The translations under genes were made by a program, and so were the position numbers. DNA of 64,000 nucleotides, from positions 56,228-120,227 of the forward strand of contig NZ_LOEP01000023.1 in the NCBI RefSeq assembly GCF_001482285.1. The letters are read 5' to 3'. This stretch comes from Haloferax sp. Q22 (GTDB lineage Archaea; Halobacteriota; Halobacteria; Halobacteriales; Haloferacaceae). The notes beneath the pieces were generated by a model. It was not told the origin of the DNA. It saw only the letters and a list, made by a program, of their open reading frames with translations, and searched no databases. Positions 56,377 through 64,000 of the stretch are shown here, one piece after another. The number at the start of each line of letters is the position of its first letter. The stretch's first letter is position 1.

Positions 56377-58479
56377 ATGAGCGAGTCCGGTCCCCTGTCC
56401 GCCGACAGACCCGACGCAGACCGTGAATTCCGCGTCGACGCCCCCTTCGACCCCGCGGGCGACCAACCCGAGGCAATCGAGGCGCTGGCCCGCGGCTTCC
56501 GCGAGGGCGCCGACGTGCAGACCCTGCTCGGTGTCACCGGTTCCGGCAAGACCAACACCGTCTCGTGGGTGGTCGAAGAGATTCAGAAGCCGACGCTCGT
56601 CCTCGCGCACAACAAGACGCTCGCCGCCCAGTTGTACGAGGAGTTCAAGGGGCTGTTCCCCGACAACGCGGTCGAGTACTTCGTCTCCTACTACGACTAC
56701 TACCAGCCCGAGGCGTACATCGAACAGACCGACACCTACATCGACAAGGACATGTCGATAAACGAGGAAATCGACCGACTCCGCCACTCCGCGACCCGGT
56801 CGCTTCTCACCCGCGACGACGTCATCGTCGTCGCCTCGGTGTCCGCCATCTACGGCCTCGGCGACCCGAAGAACTACACCGACATGTCCCTCCGACTCGA
56901 GGTCGGCCAGCAGATAGACCGCGACGAACTGCTCGGCGCGCTCGTCGACCTCAACTACGAGCGCAACGACGTGGACTTCCGGCAGGGCACGTTCCGCGTC
57001 CGCGGCGACACCGTCGAGGTGTTCCCGATGTACGGCCGCTACGCCGTCCGCATCGAGTTCTGGGGCGACGAAATCGACCGGATGCTGAAGCTCGACCCGC
57101 TGGAGGGAGAGGTCAAGTCGTCGGAACCGGCCGTGCTCGTCCACCCGGCGGAGCACTACTCCATCCCCGAAGAACAGCTCGAAGGCGCAATCTCGGAAAT
57201 CGAGGAGTTGATGGAACAGCGGGTGAAGCACTTCCAGCGACAGGGCGACCTCGTGGCCGCCCAGCGCATCGAAGAGCGAACCACCTTCGACATCGAGATG
57301 CTCCGCGAGACGGGCCACTGCTCCGGCATCGAGAACTACTCGGTCCACCTCTCGGACCGCGAGCCGGGCGACGCACCCTACACCCTCCTCGACTACTTCC
57401 CCGACGACTTCCTCACCGTCATCGACGAGTCGCACGTCACGCTCCCGCAGATCAAGGGTCAGTACGCCGGCGACAAGTCCCGAAAGGACTCGCTGGTCGA
57501 GAACGGCTTCCGCCTGCCGACGGCCTACGACAACCGCCCGCTCACTTTCGAGGAGTTCGAAGAGACCGTCGGACAGGCGCTTTTCGTCTCCGCGACGCCC
57601 GGCGACTACGAGCGCGAGCACTCCGACCAAATCGTCGAGCAAATCGTTCGCCCGACCCACCTCGTGGACCCGAAGGTCGAGGTGACGGAGGCGACCGGAC
57701 AGGTCGACGACCTGATGGCCCGCATCGACGAGCGCATCGACCGCGACGAGCGCGTGCTCGTCACGACGCTCACGAAGCGGATGGCCGAGGACCTCACCGA
57801 GTACCTCGAAGAGGCCGGCGTCGACGTGGCCTACATGCACGACGAGACCGACACGCTCGAACGCCACGAACTCATCCGGTCGCTCCGCCTCGGCGACATC
57901 GACGTGCTCGTCGGCATCAACCTCCTCCGGGAGGGCCTCGACATCCCCGAAGTTTCGCTCGTCGCCATCCTCGACGCCGACCAGCAGGGCTTCCTGCGCT
58001 CCGAGACCACGCTCGTCCAGACGATGGGGCGCGCCGCCCGCAACGTCAACGGCGAGGTCGTGCTCTACGCCGACGAGATGACCGACGCGATGGAGGCCGC
58101 CATCTCCGAGACGCAGCGTCGCCGCCGCATCCAACAGGAGTTCAACGAGGAACACGGCTACACGCCGACGACCATCGAAAAGGAGGTCGGCGAGACGAAT
58201 CTGCCGGGGAGCAAGACCGACACCCGCGGCGTCTCCGGCGACGCCCCCGCCGACGCCGACGAGGCGGTCGAACAGATAGCCTTCCTCGAAGACCGGATGC
58301 AGGAGGCCGCCGACAATCTCGAGTTCGAACTCGCCGCCGACATCCGCGACCGCATCCAGAACCTCCGCCGCGAGTTCGACGTGGACGCGCTCGAAGACGG
58401 CGTCGCGCCCGAGTACCCCGACGAACACGACGGCGACGGCGACGGCGACGACGGCCTGACGCCGCCGGACGAGTTCTGA
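56377..58479 (+). CDS. uvrB: Excinuclease ABC subunit B
   Basis: Damage-verifying helicase-like ATPase of bacterial-type nucleotide excision repair, 700 residues. Walker A is GVTGSGKT (52-59), the beta-hairpin that probes DNA is [21 protein letters not shown], the DExH box is [12 protein letters not shown], and motif VI is [16 protein letters not shown]. The C-terminal UVR motif ([30 protein letters not shown]) binds UvrC. The start ATG at 56377 gives [10 protein letters not shown]; upstream frame extension is unlike the family. A Nudix gene follows 6 bp after the stop. Confidence 0.97.
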   Translation: MSESGPLSADRPDADREFRVDAPFDPAGDQPEAIEALARGFREGADVQTLLGVTGSGKTNTVSWVVEEIQKPTLVLAHNKTLAAQLYEEFKGLFPDNAVEYFVSYYDYYQPEAYIEQTDTYIDKDMSINEEIDRLRHSATRSLLTRDDVIVVASVSAIYGLGDPKNYTDMSLRLEVGQQIDRDELLGALVDLNYERNDVDFRQGTFRVRGDTVEVFPMYGRYAVRIEFWGDEIDRMLKLDPLEGEVKSSEPAVLVHPAEHYSIPEEQLEGAISEIEELMEQRVKHFQRQGDLVAAQRIEERTTFDIEMLRETGHCSGIENYSVHLSDREPGDAPYTLLDYFPDDFLTVIDESHVTLPQIKGQYAGDKSRKDSLVENGFRLPTAYDNRPLTFEEFEETVGQALFVSATPGDYEREHSDQIVEQIVRPTHLVDPKVEVTEATGQVDDLMARIDERIDRDERVLVTTLTKRMAEDLTEYLEEAGVDVAYMHDETDTLERHELIRSLRLGDIDVLVGINLLREGLDIPEVSLVAILDADQQGFLRSETTLVQTMGRAARNVNGEVVLYADEMTDAMEAAISETQRRRRIQQEFNEEHGYTPTTIEKEVGETNLPGSKTDTRGVSGDAPADADEAVEQIAFLEDRMQEAADNLEFELAADIRDRIQNLRREFDVDALEDGVAPEYPDEHDGDGDGDDGLTPPDEF

Positions 58480-58485
58480 CCGGAC

Positions 58486-58905
58486 GTGTCGTCACCGCCA
58501 ACCCTGACGTTCGCGGCCGGCGGCCTCCTCTGCCGCGACGACGGCCGACTCTGTCTCGTCCACCGGCCGCGCTACGACGACTGGTCGCTCCCGAAGGGGA
58601 AACTCGAACCGGGCGAGACGCTGGTCGAGACCGCCGTCAGAGAGGTCCGCGAGGAGACGAGGTGCGAGGTCGACTGCGGCCGGTTCGCCGGGCGCTACGA
58701 GTACCGCATCCCCGACGACGCGGGGACGCGGAGCGGCCCGAAGGGCGTGTTCGTCTGGCACATGCGCGTCGTCGACGAACACCCGTTCGAACCCGACGGC
58801 GAGGTCGACGCGCGCCAGTGGCTCACCCCGGCTGAGGCCCTCGAACGGCTCACCTACGAGACCGAACGGGCGCTGGTCAGACGGGCGTTCGAACCCAACG
58901 ACTGA
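58486..58905 (+). CDS. Nudix hydrolase
   Basis: A 139-residue nucleotide-diphosphate-linked-X hydrolase, starting at GTG 58486. The Nudix box is GKLEPGETLVETAVREVREET (38-58); all acidic catalytic residues (Glu44, Arg52-Glu53, Glu56-Glu57) are present, but the glycine of EExG is replaced by Arg59. The family is related to MutT and diadenosine polyphosphate hydrolases. It lies 6 bp after uvrB and is probably co-transcribed, which would fit nucleotide-pool sanitation. Confidence 0.9.
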   Translation: MSSPPTLTFAAGGLLCRDDGRLCLVHRPRYDDWSLPKGKLEPGETLVETAVREVREETRCEVDCGRFAGRYEYRIPDDAGTRSGPKGVFVWHMRVVDEHPFEPDGEVDARQWLTPAEALERLTYETERALVRRAFEPND

Positions 58906-59313
58906 GCACAGATTTTGGATAGAAACACATGTTACTGGTTTTTCGACGCGCGTCGGTGTGTGGACCGTACCCAAATTGGGGGGTCGACATCAAGAGTTAT
59001 TAGCCCGACCTCGCTATGCCCGTTCCACCGTGATCCGCACCTCGGCGGACGAGCCTGCAATCCACACCGTTCACCACGCCTACCCCAACGGAGGCATTAC
59101 CTGAATGGTCCGCGGATTCGAGCACTCCGTGCTCGACAGTTCGGGCGACCACCGCACGCCGGTCCACCCGGTGTGCGACGCGGTCGCATCCTCGGGAGAC
59201 GGTGAACGCGCGCGGGTCGGTGCCGCTGATGACTCGGCAAACGGGCTGTTTTCGACGCGTCACTCCACGCGAGTGCACGCGAACGCTACTGCGAACTGAC
59301 AACAACGAGAACC
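58906..59313 (+). other. Gene-poor gap with possible leader ORFs before the TSUP exporter
   Basis: No certain gene. A TATA-like AGTTATTA (58995-59002) lies about 31 nt before a GTG at 59030 that opens a 24-codon frame (IRTSADEPAIHTVHHAYPNG..., stop 59102-59104). This is immediately followed by an ATG at 59105, after a GGAGG at 59090-59094, opening a 64-codon frame to 59299. The exporter ATG comes 14 nt later. No TATA box is obvious just before 59314, so the exporter may be transcribed from 59026 or so with a long leader. Neither short frame resembles a known family. Confidence 0.4.
58995..59002 (+). promoter_or_regulatory. TATA-like box ahead of the TSUP transcript
   Basis: AGTTATTA, the only good box between the Nudix gene and the exporter. 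Confidence 0.5.
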
Positions 59314-60399
59314 ATGAGCTCTCAGTCTCTCAGTCACGTTCAGAAGTCGTTCCTGAAGTACCAACACATCCTCGTGTTCATCGCTCCCCTGCTGTTCCTC
59401 GTCTCGGTGTTCACCATGGCACCGACGCCGTCGGGTGCAGGCATGGAGTACTGGCTCCAGTACTGGTGGCTGTTCCCGGTGTTCCTCACCGGCGCGACCA
59501 TCGTGAACACGGTCGGCATCAGCGGGTCGGCGCTCTTCGTCCCGTTTCTCATCTTCATCTTCCCCATCTTCGCACACCCGCTCGACTCGTCGACGCTGGT
59601 CAAGGTGGGCCTCATCAGCGAGGCGTTCGGTCTCTCCAGTTCGGCCGTCGCCTTCATCCAGTACGGCCTCGTCGACCGGCGACTGGCGCTGACGCTCGTC
59701 GGTGGGTCGATTCCGTTCGTCGTCGGCGGCGCGCTCCTGTCGTTCGTCATCCCCGACGTGGTGTTCCACGCGCTGCTCGGAATCGCGCTGCTCGCCGCAT
59801 CGTACCTGCTGTTCAACGCCGACCTCGGCCACGACGAACCCGGCTCGTCGGACTCCGACCACGCCGCGGCCACCGACGGCGGCACCGTCTCCGCGAACCT
59901 CCCCAACGACCCCGGTAAGCTCGGCCCCGCGGGCGTCCACACGGCCGACGACGGGACCGTCACCCGCGTCGACCGCGAGGGCGACGACTACACGTACACC
60001 CGCGGCGGCTACCTGCGCCGCTTCGCCAACTACAGCGTCGGCGGGATGTTCCAGGGGCTCGCCGGCTTCGGCGTCGGCGAACTCGGCATCATCTCGATGC
60101 TCAGCACGAAGGTTCCCGTCCGCGTCGCCATCGGTACGAACCACATCGTGGTCGCGCTGACCGCCATCTTGGCGTCGCTCGTCCACGTCTTCGGCGGCGG
60201 CATCGTCGGCGGTCACTCGCTGAGTCTCGCGACGACGCCGTGGAACATGGTCGTGTTCACCGTCCCCGCGACGGTCCTCGGCGGCCAAATCGCGCCCTAC
60301 GTGTCGAACGCGCTGGAGACTGACGTCATCAAGAACTTCGTCGGCGTCCTCTTCGCCGTCATCTCGATTGCGCTGTTCATGATGGCGCTGGGCATCTAA
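59314..60399 (+). CDS. TSUP (TauE/SafE) family exporter
   Basis: Membrane protein of 361 residues of the sulfite exporter TauE/SafE family, which moves sulfonates, sulfite or other sulfur anions. About eight helices: two in the first 80 residues (FPVFLTGATIVNTVGISGSALFVPFLIFIF), a middle group, then a soluble acidic loop (residues about 180-235, PGSSDSDHAAATDGG...). The second half begins FANYSVGGMFQGLAGFGVGELGIISM. The repeated GxxGxxxG-like substrate loops are visible in both halves. A sulfur role would fit the nearby rhodaneses. Confidence 0.88.
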   Translation: MSSQSLSHVQKSFLKYQHILVFIAPLLFLVSVFTMAPTPSGAGMEYWLQYWWLFPVFLTGATIVNTVGISGSALFVPFLIFIFPIFAHPLDSSTLVKVGLISEAFGLSSSAVAFIQYGLVDRRLALTLVGGSIPFVVGGALLSFVIPDVVFHALLGIALLAASYLLFNADLGHDEPGSSDSDHAAATDGGTVSANLPNDPGKLGPAGVHTADDGTVTRVDREGDDYTYTRGGYLRRFANYSVGGMFQGLAGFGVGELGIISMLSTKVPVRVAIGTNHIVVALTAILASLVHVFGGGIVGGHSLSLATTPWNMVVFTVPATVLGGQIAPYVSNALETDVIKNFVGVLFAVISIALFMMALGI

Positions 60400-60462
60400 C
60401 GACCCGCTCGAACCGTTTTCACCGGCACCACTTTCACAGTCCTCGATTCTGAACCCTCACCC

Positions 60463-60903
60463 ATGTACGACCACATCCTGCTTCCGACCGACGGTAGCGA
60501 CGCGACCGACGCGACAATCGAACACGCGGCGACCCTCGCCGAAACGTACGGCGCGACGGTCCACGTGCTGTCCGTGGCCGACTCGCGCAACCGCTTCGAG
60601 TCGCCCTCGGCCGGCATCGCGCCGGACGTGTGGGAGAAGTCCGAACTCGACCGCGCGGAGTCGGCGGCCGACGCTGCCGTCGAGGCGCTCCCAGACAGCG
60701 TCGAGACCGAACGCATCGTCGAGGAGGGCGTGCCTCACTCGACTATCGTCGACTACGCCGCCGACGCCGAGGTCGACCTCGTCGTGATGGCGACCCACGG
60801 TCGAACCGGCCTCGACCACTACCTCGTCGGTTCCGTCACGGAGCGCGTCGTCAGGCAGTCCGACGCACCGGTGTTGACCGTCCGCGCGGCGGACGAAGAA
60901 TAA
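60463..60903 (+). CDS. Universal stress protein (UspA family)
   Basis: Cytosolic stress protein of 146 residues with one Usp domain. The N-terminal strand YDHILLPTDGSDATDA and the ATP-binding loop MATHGRTGLDHYLVGSVTERVV (GxxG-x9-GSV) are intact, so it belongs to the ATP-binding subgroup. It is 63 bp downstream of the exporter gene and on the same strand; Usp genes commonly follow transporters in haloarchaea. Confidence 0.92.
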   Translation: MYDHILLPTDGSDATDATIEHAATLAETYGATVHVLSVADSRNRFESPSAGIAPDVWEKSELDRAESAADAAVEALPDSVETERIVEEGVPHSTIVDYAADAEVDLVVMATHGRTGLDHYLVGSVTERVVRQSDAPVLTVRAADEE

Positions 60904-60929
60904 GCGCCGCGATCCGCTCGCGGTCCGTG

Positions 60930-61424
60930 TTACTCGAACTCTTCTGCCAGCGCGGCGCGGTGCTCGCGGCGCTTCTGAAGCGCCGAGTCGCGCAGCTCGC
61001 GCTCCTCTTGGGAGTCGCAGACGAGGTCAGGGACCGGAATCGGCTTCTCGTCGTCGTCGAGCGCGACGAAGGTGAAAAAGGAGGTGATGGTCTCGCGGCG
61101 GTCGCCCTCGCTCGGTCGCTCGGCGGTCACGTCGACCTTGATGTCCATACTGGTGCGACCGGTGTCGAAGACGTACGCCTCGACGGTCACCACGTCACCC
61201 ACGTCAATGGGTGCGAGAAAGTCCACGTGGTCCATCGACGCCGTGACTACCTGCCGCTCGGCGAAGCGTCGCCCAGCGATGGCCCCGCAGACGTCCATCC
61301 ACTCCAGAATCCGCCCCCCGAGAGCGCGTCCGAGGTTGTTCGTGTCGTTGGGCATCAAAATCTCGCTCATCTCGGCGCGGGACGCCGATAGCGACCGCGT
61401 GCCGACTGACGATTGCTGTTGCAT
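60930..61424 (-). CDS. Acyl-CoA thioesterase, hotdog fold
   Basis: A 164-residue thioesterase of the YciA/BFIT type. The hotdog signature is MPNDTNNLGRALGGRILEWMDVCGAIAGRRFA, with the catalytic Asn/Asp pair, followed by VTASMDHVDFLAPIDVGDVVTVEAYVFDTGRTSMDI. The last 25 residues form a charged helix. The first ATG was chosen; a Met at residue 19 is an alternative. A TATA-like AATAATTTAA (minus strand, 61451-61460) lies about 31 nt upstream. Confidence 0.9.
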   Translation of the reverse strand: MQQQSSVGTRSLSASRAEMSEILMPNDTNNLGRALGGRILEWMDVCGAIAGRRFAERQVVTASMDHVDFLAPIDVGDVVTVEAYVFDTGRTSMDIKVDVTAERPSEGDRRETITSFFTFVALDDDEKPIPVPDLVCDSQEERELRDSALQKRREHRAALAEEFE

Positions 61425-61875
61425 ACCACACGGTCGGTGTCGGACGTGGTTAAATTATTCTACGTCGTGAAAAATAGAAATAAAGGCGATTAATCGCTCG
61501 GGTTGTCGATTGTCGACAAACGCCCCTCACATTTCAACAACCTAGGCAATTAATAGTGTTTATTACGTATCGAATAGTGTCTGCGTGAACCGCAGACCGG
61601 TGGTGGGACGCCGACGCCCGTCTCTCGCCCGCGTTCGGGGGAACGTTCCCGAGGGTTCCGACCCTCGTTCGACTGGACGACGACGGGGAACCAGTCGCGA
61701 CCCCGAAGCCGACGTACCGAGTGGCCTCCCGTCTCAGGTCCGTCTCGCGCCTCGCCGAACCGCGACGGCCGGACGACGGGGCTCGCGCCGGTCGCCCCGC
61801 AGACTGGACACGACGCTGCACCGGCCCCTCGCGCGTTGGTGGAATCGCGACTGCTTCGCGTGTTCGATTTTTCGC
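61425..61875. promoter_or_regulatory. 451-bp gap with palindromes upstream of the thioesterase gene
   Basis: No convincing gene. From right to left on the minus strand it holds a GC-rich stretch (61590-61875), a hairpin GTCTGCG-tgaac-CGCAGAC (61579-61597), an AT-rich stretch, a palindrome TTGTCGACAA (61510-61519), a 12-bp perfect palindrome GCGATTAATCGC (61487-61498) and the thioesterase TATA box (61451-61460). The palindromes are operator-like and lie 27-60 bp upstream of the TATA box. Confidence 0.5.
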
Positions 61876-63084
61876 CTACTCGACCCGTTCAGCCTCGACG
61901 CCGCCGTCTTCGATTTCGATGTCGACCGCGTCCGCGGAGATGTCCGCCGTCTCGATGCCGTCCAACTCACCGAGTATCTCGCTGATGTCGTCGAGGCCGA
62001 GGAGTTCGCGGGTCTCCTCGTCGAACGCCTTGCTTTCGAGGCCCGCGGCCTGCTGTACATCGGAGCCGGTCAGTCCCTTCCCGTAGCGACCGAGCAGCGA
62101 CGTGAGTTCCTGCGGCAGCACGTACGTCGTCGACGGCGAGGTGCCGATGTTCCCAAGCGTCTCCATGCCTTTGTCGATGATGGCGCGCTCGCCCATCGAC
62201 TCCGCCGCGCGGGCCCGGAGGACCGTCGAGATGGCGTCACCCTGCGCTTCGAGAATCTGCGACTGCTTTTCACCCTGCGCGCGGATGATGTTCGACTGCT
62301 TGTCGCCCTGCGCCTTCTCGACGGCGGAGCGGCGTTCACCCTGCGCTTCGAGAATCATGGCACGGCGGCGGCGCTCGGCGGAGGTCTGCTGTTCCATCGC
62401 GTTCTCGACGTCCTTCGAGGGCTTGACCTCGCGGACCTCGACGGACTCCACGCGGACGCCCCACTCGTCGGTCGGTTCGTCGAGTTCCTTGCGGATGCGC
62501 GCGTTGATGTGGTCGCGTCGCGCCAGCGTGTCGTCGAGTTCCATGTCGCCGAGGGCGGCCCGCAGCGTCGTCTGCGCGAGCAGCGAGACGGCCCGGCGGT
62601 AGTTGTCGACCTGCAGGAAGGCGCGTTCGGGGTCCATCACGCGGATGTAGACGACGGCGTCGGCCGTTACGGGTGAGTTGTCCTCCGTGATGGCCTCTTG
62701 GGAGGGCACGTCGAGCGTCTGAGTTCGCATGTCGAAGCGGTAGGTCTTCGAGACGAACGGCGGGACGACGTTCAGCCCCGGTTCGAGGATACCCTTGTAG
62801 TCGCCGAACACGGTGAGCGTCCGCTTTTCGTACGCCTGCACGATTTCGACCGCGTCGTACACCGCGGCGACGGCGAGCGCGAGGACGACGTATCCCGCGA
62901 GCGTCAGCGGCGTGACGGGGAAGACCACGACGGCGATGCCGAAGACGATCACCGCGACCGCGAGGGGACCGAGCCAACGCGGGATTCGGCCGGGCTCGCT
63001 ATCGACCCGTCCTGCGCCCGACGAGGAGGACGACGAGGACGAGGACGCCGAGAGCTTCCCGAGTTGGTAGAACAGGCTGTCCAT
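61876..63084 (-). CDS. SPFH/stomatin-like membrane protein
   Basis: Membrane-scaffold protein of 402 residues. After a Ser-rich N-terminus there are two close hydrophobic helices (about 38-75), then the SPFH domain (VEIVQAYEKRTLTVFGDYKGILEPGLNVVPPFV ... MRTQTLDVPSQEAITEDNSPVTADAVVYIRV), a long coiled coil with repeated EAQGE/KAQGDKQ units, and a C-terminal acidic tail. It resembles the QmcA/stomatin group that assembles into membrane rings. The start is the ATG at 63084. No NfeD-type partner is adjacent; a small membrane protein gene diverges from it. Confidence 0.92.
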   Translation of the reverse strand: MDSLFYQLGKLSASSSSSSSSSGAGRVDSEPGRIPRWLGPLAVAVIVFGIAVVVFPVTPLTLAGYVVLALAVAAVYDAVEIVQAYEKRTLTVFGDYKGILEPGLNVVPPFVSKTYRFDMRTQTLDVPSQEAITEDNSPVTADAVVYIRVMDPERAFLQVDNYRRAVSLLAQTTLRAALGDMELDDTLARRDHINARIRKELDEPTDEWGVRVESVEVREVKPSKDVENAMEQQTSAERRRRAMILEAQGERRSAVEKAQGDKQSNIIRAQGEKQSQILEAQGDAISTVLRARAAESMGERAIIDKGMETLGNIGTSPSTTYVLPQELTSLLGRYGKGLTGSDVQQAAGLESKAFDEETRELLGLDDISEILGELDGIETADISADAVDIEIEDGGVEAERVE

Positions 63085-63176
63085 GGTGGAGAGTGACACC
63101 GAGGCGGAATAAAGCTAGCCGGCTACTCGGCCACCCGGCCACCAACTATTTGTCCGCGAACGCCCCACCGCCCGGT

Positions 63177-63371
63177 ATGCGAACCAACCGCGGCCGAATC
63201 GACGTGGAGGACCTGCTGAAAATCATCCTCCTGCTCGTCCTCGTCTGGCTCGTCCTCGAAATCATCGGCGAGGTGCTCGGGCTGTTCGGCGCGTTGCTCG
63301 GACCGCTCCAGCCGATTCTGGGACTCGTCGTCGCGGCGCTCATCGTTCTCTGGCTGCTCGACCGAATCTGA
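63177..63371 (+). CDS. Small two-helix membrane protein (DUF7554-like)
   Basis: A 64-residue protein: a polar N-terminus (MRTNRGRIDVEDLLK) then two hydrophobic helices (IILLLVLVWLVLEIIGEVLGLFG and ILGLVVAALIVLWLL), ending DRI. It is divergent from the SPFH gene with 92 bp between starts, which suggests a shared membrane role. AACTATTTG about 30 nt upstream is a plausible TATA box. Confidence 0.78.
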   Translation: MRTNRGRIDVEDLLKIILLLVLVWLVLEIIGEVLGLFGALLGPLQPILGLVVAALIVLWLLDRI

Positions 63372-63420
63372 CTCTCCGCGGCGACGATACGCCTTTGTGT
63401 CTCTCGCGTGAGTCACGGGC

Positions 63421-63918
63421 GTGTACAGTCTGAACGTCCCGGTTCCGGGGCGGGTCGCCCGCCTCGCGTCCGACCTGTTTCCGTACCTCGCCCCGTTCGA
63501 CCGGGTTCGCGACCGACACACGCTCGTCTGCAAGCGGTTCGAAGACACTGAGCTCGACCGCTTGCACGAACAGTTGCGGCGCGCGCTCGCCGGTCAACCG
63601 GCGTTCGAAGCCCGCGTGACCGATATCCGGTTCTTCGAAGCGCCGCCGCGCGGAGCCGCGCCGGTCGTCTATCTCGCTGTCGAGAGCCCCGGCCTCGCCG
63701 ACCTGCACCGCGCGCTCACCGACGAGTTCGGCGCTGTCGACGGACTGGAGGGCGACGACTACGTCCCGCACGTCACGCTCGCCCGCGGCGGCAGTCTCGC
63801 CGACGCCCGCGCGGTCGCGAGCCAGTCCATCGAGCCCGTCGAGTGGACCGTCTCGCAGCTCGACATCTACGACTCGTCGTTCCGCGAGACCGCGGCCTCG
63901 ATTTCGCTTCCGGCCTGA
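63421..63918 (+). CDS. 2H phosphoesterase / 2'-5' RNA ligase-like protein
   Basis: A 165-residue protein resembling the LigT 2'-5' RNA ligase group. One HxT motif is intact (His117-Thr119 in VPHVTLAR); the first is HTL (His33), deviating from HxT. The fold order (SLNVPVPGRVARLASDL, then RHTLVCKRFE, then FEARVTDIRFFEAPPRGAAPVVYLAVES) fits. Activity on RNA 2',3' ends is plausible but reduced by the degenerate motif. The start is GTG at 63421. It lies 49 bp after the small membrane protein gene. Confidence 0.8.
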   Translation: MYSLNVPVPGRVARLASDLFPYLAPFDRVRDRHTLVCKRFEDTELDRLHEQLRRALAGQPAFEARVTDIRFFEAPPRGAAPVVYLAVESPGLADLHRALTDEFGAVDGLEGDDYVPHVTLARGGSLADARAVASQSIEPVEWTVSQLDIYDSSFRETAASISLPA

Positions 63919-63970
63919 CGGCGGGGATTCGACCGCCGTCGCCGTCGGCGGAGCGACGACCCTCGGTGTG

Positions 63971-64000
63971 CCGCCCCGCCCCGCCCCGCCCCGCCCCGCC
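63971..64000 (+). repeat. CCGCC tandem repeat running off the window
   Basis: Six perfect copies of CCGCC up to the last base; the array may continue. Confidence 0.9.

Noticed and set aside
56008..58428. 806-codon minus-strand frame opposite uvrB
   Set aside because: Low-complexity Val/Asp/Glu/Leu translation caused by GC-rich third positions of uvrB; no family signature.
61534..61821. 95-codon minus-strand frame in the gap before the thioesterase
   Set aside because: Arg/Ser-rich first part, AT-rich last part, spans a hairpin and palindromes, no promoter.

Overview
This is a high-GC window from a halophilic archaeon, most likely Haloferax volcanii or a close relative. The predicted proteins are strongly acidic. 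Several families are typically haloarchaeal (OapABC, PurO, the HTH_10 regulator, small transmembrane proteins). Many starts sit about 25-32 nt downstream of a TATA-like box with no leader. The gene order matches what I remember of the H. volcanii main chromosome around oriC1 and orc1. No database search was run, so the species call is inference.

Left arm (1-25 kb), read toward the origin: a partial membrane protein, a 2Fe-2S ferredoxin and a phosphate transporter; a methionine-biosynthesis block (metX between two sulfhydrylase paralogues); an HTH_10 regulator; a cytochrome P450; NAD-dependent DNA ligase; an ABC exporter pair; a soluble chemotaxis transducer; uvrC; a CPBP protease; malate dehydrogenase; a zinc-finger protein; hef; a 37-residue ORF; then oapC, oapB and oapA.

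Origin (25.3-27.0 kb): a gene-free 1.7 kb stretch. An AT-rich segment lies between two divergently oriented origin recognition boxes (ORBs) with inner G-rich elements. More ORBs lie rightward, the last immediately before orc1. This is a textbook haloarchaeal oriC.

Right arm (27-64 kb): orc1; signal peptidase Sec11; the PolD small subunit; an Old Yellow Enzyme; a ZIP transporter; aspartate kinase; tryptophanase; a mobile insertion; a phosphodiesterase; purO; tRNA-Gln(CTG); cgi121 and hel308; a three-cysteine ferredoxin; a 28-residue membrane peptide; several uncharacterised haloarchaeal proteins; a methyltransferase; a thiamine-type ABC importer; two divergent rhodaneses; a short-chain fatty-acid transporter; uvrB; a Nudix hydrolase; a TSUP exporter; a universal stress protein; a thioesterase; an SPFH protein; and a 2H-type phosphoesterase.

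The clearest unexpected structure is a 1185-bp AT-richer element at 37015-38199. It has 20-bp imperfect terminal inverted repeats (17/20) of IS6-like form and a perfect 8-bp target duplication (ATTTTTCC). It carries two small non-transposase genes and no transposase, and it sits exactly between the stop codons of the convergent tnaA and phosphodiesterase genes. Other points of interest are ORB-like sites scattered in intergenic gaps up to about 29 kb from orc1, an 18-codon uORF at the promoter-proximal end of lysC, and the concentration of replication and repair genes (orc1, PolD small subunit, ligase, hef, hel308, uvrB, uvrC) around the origin.
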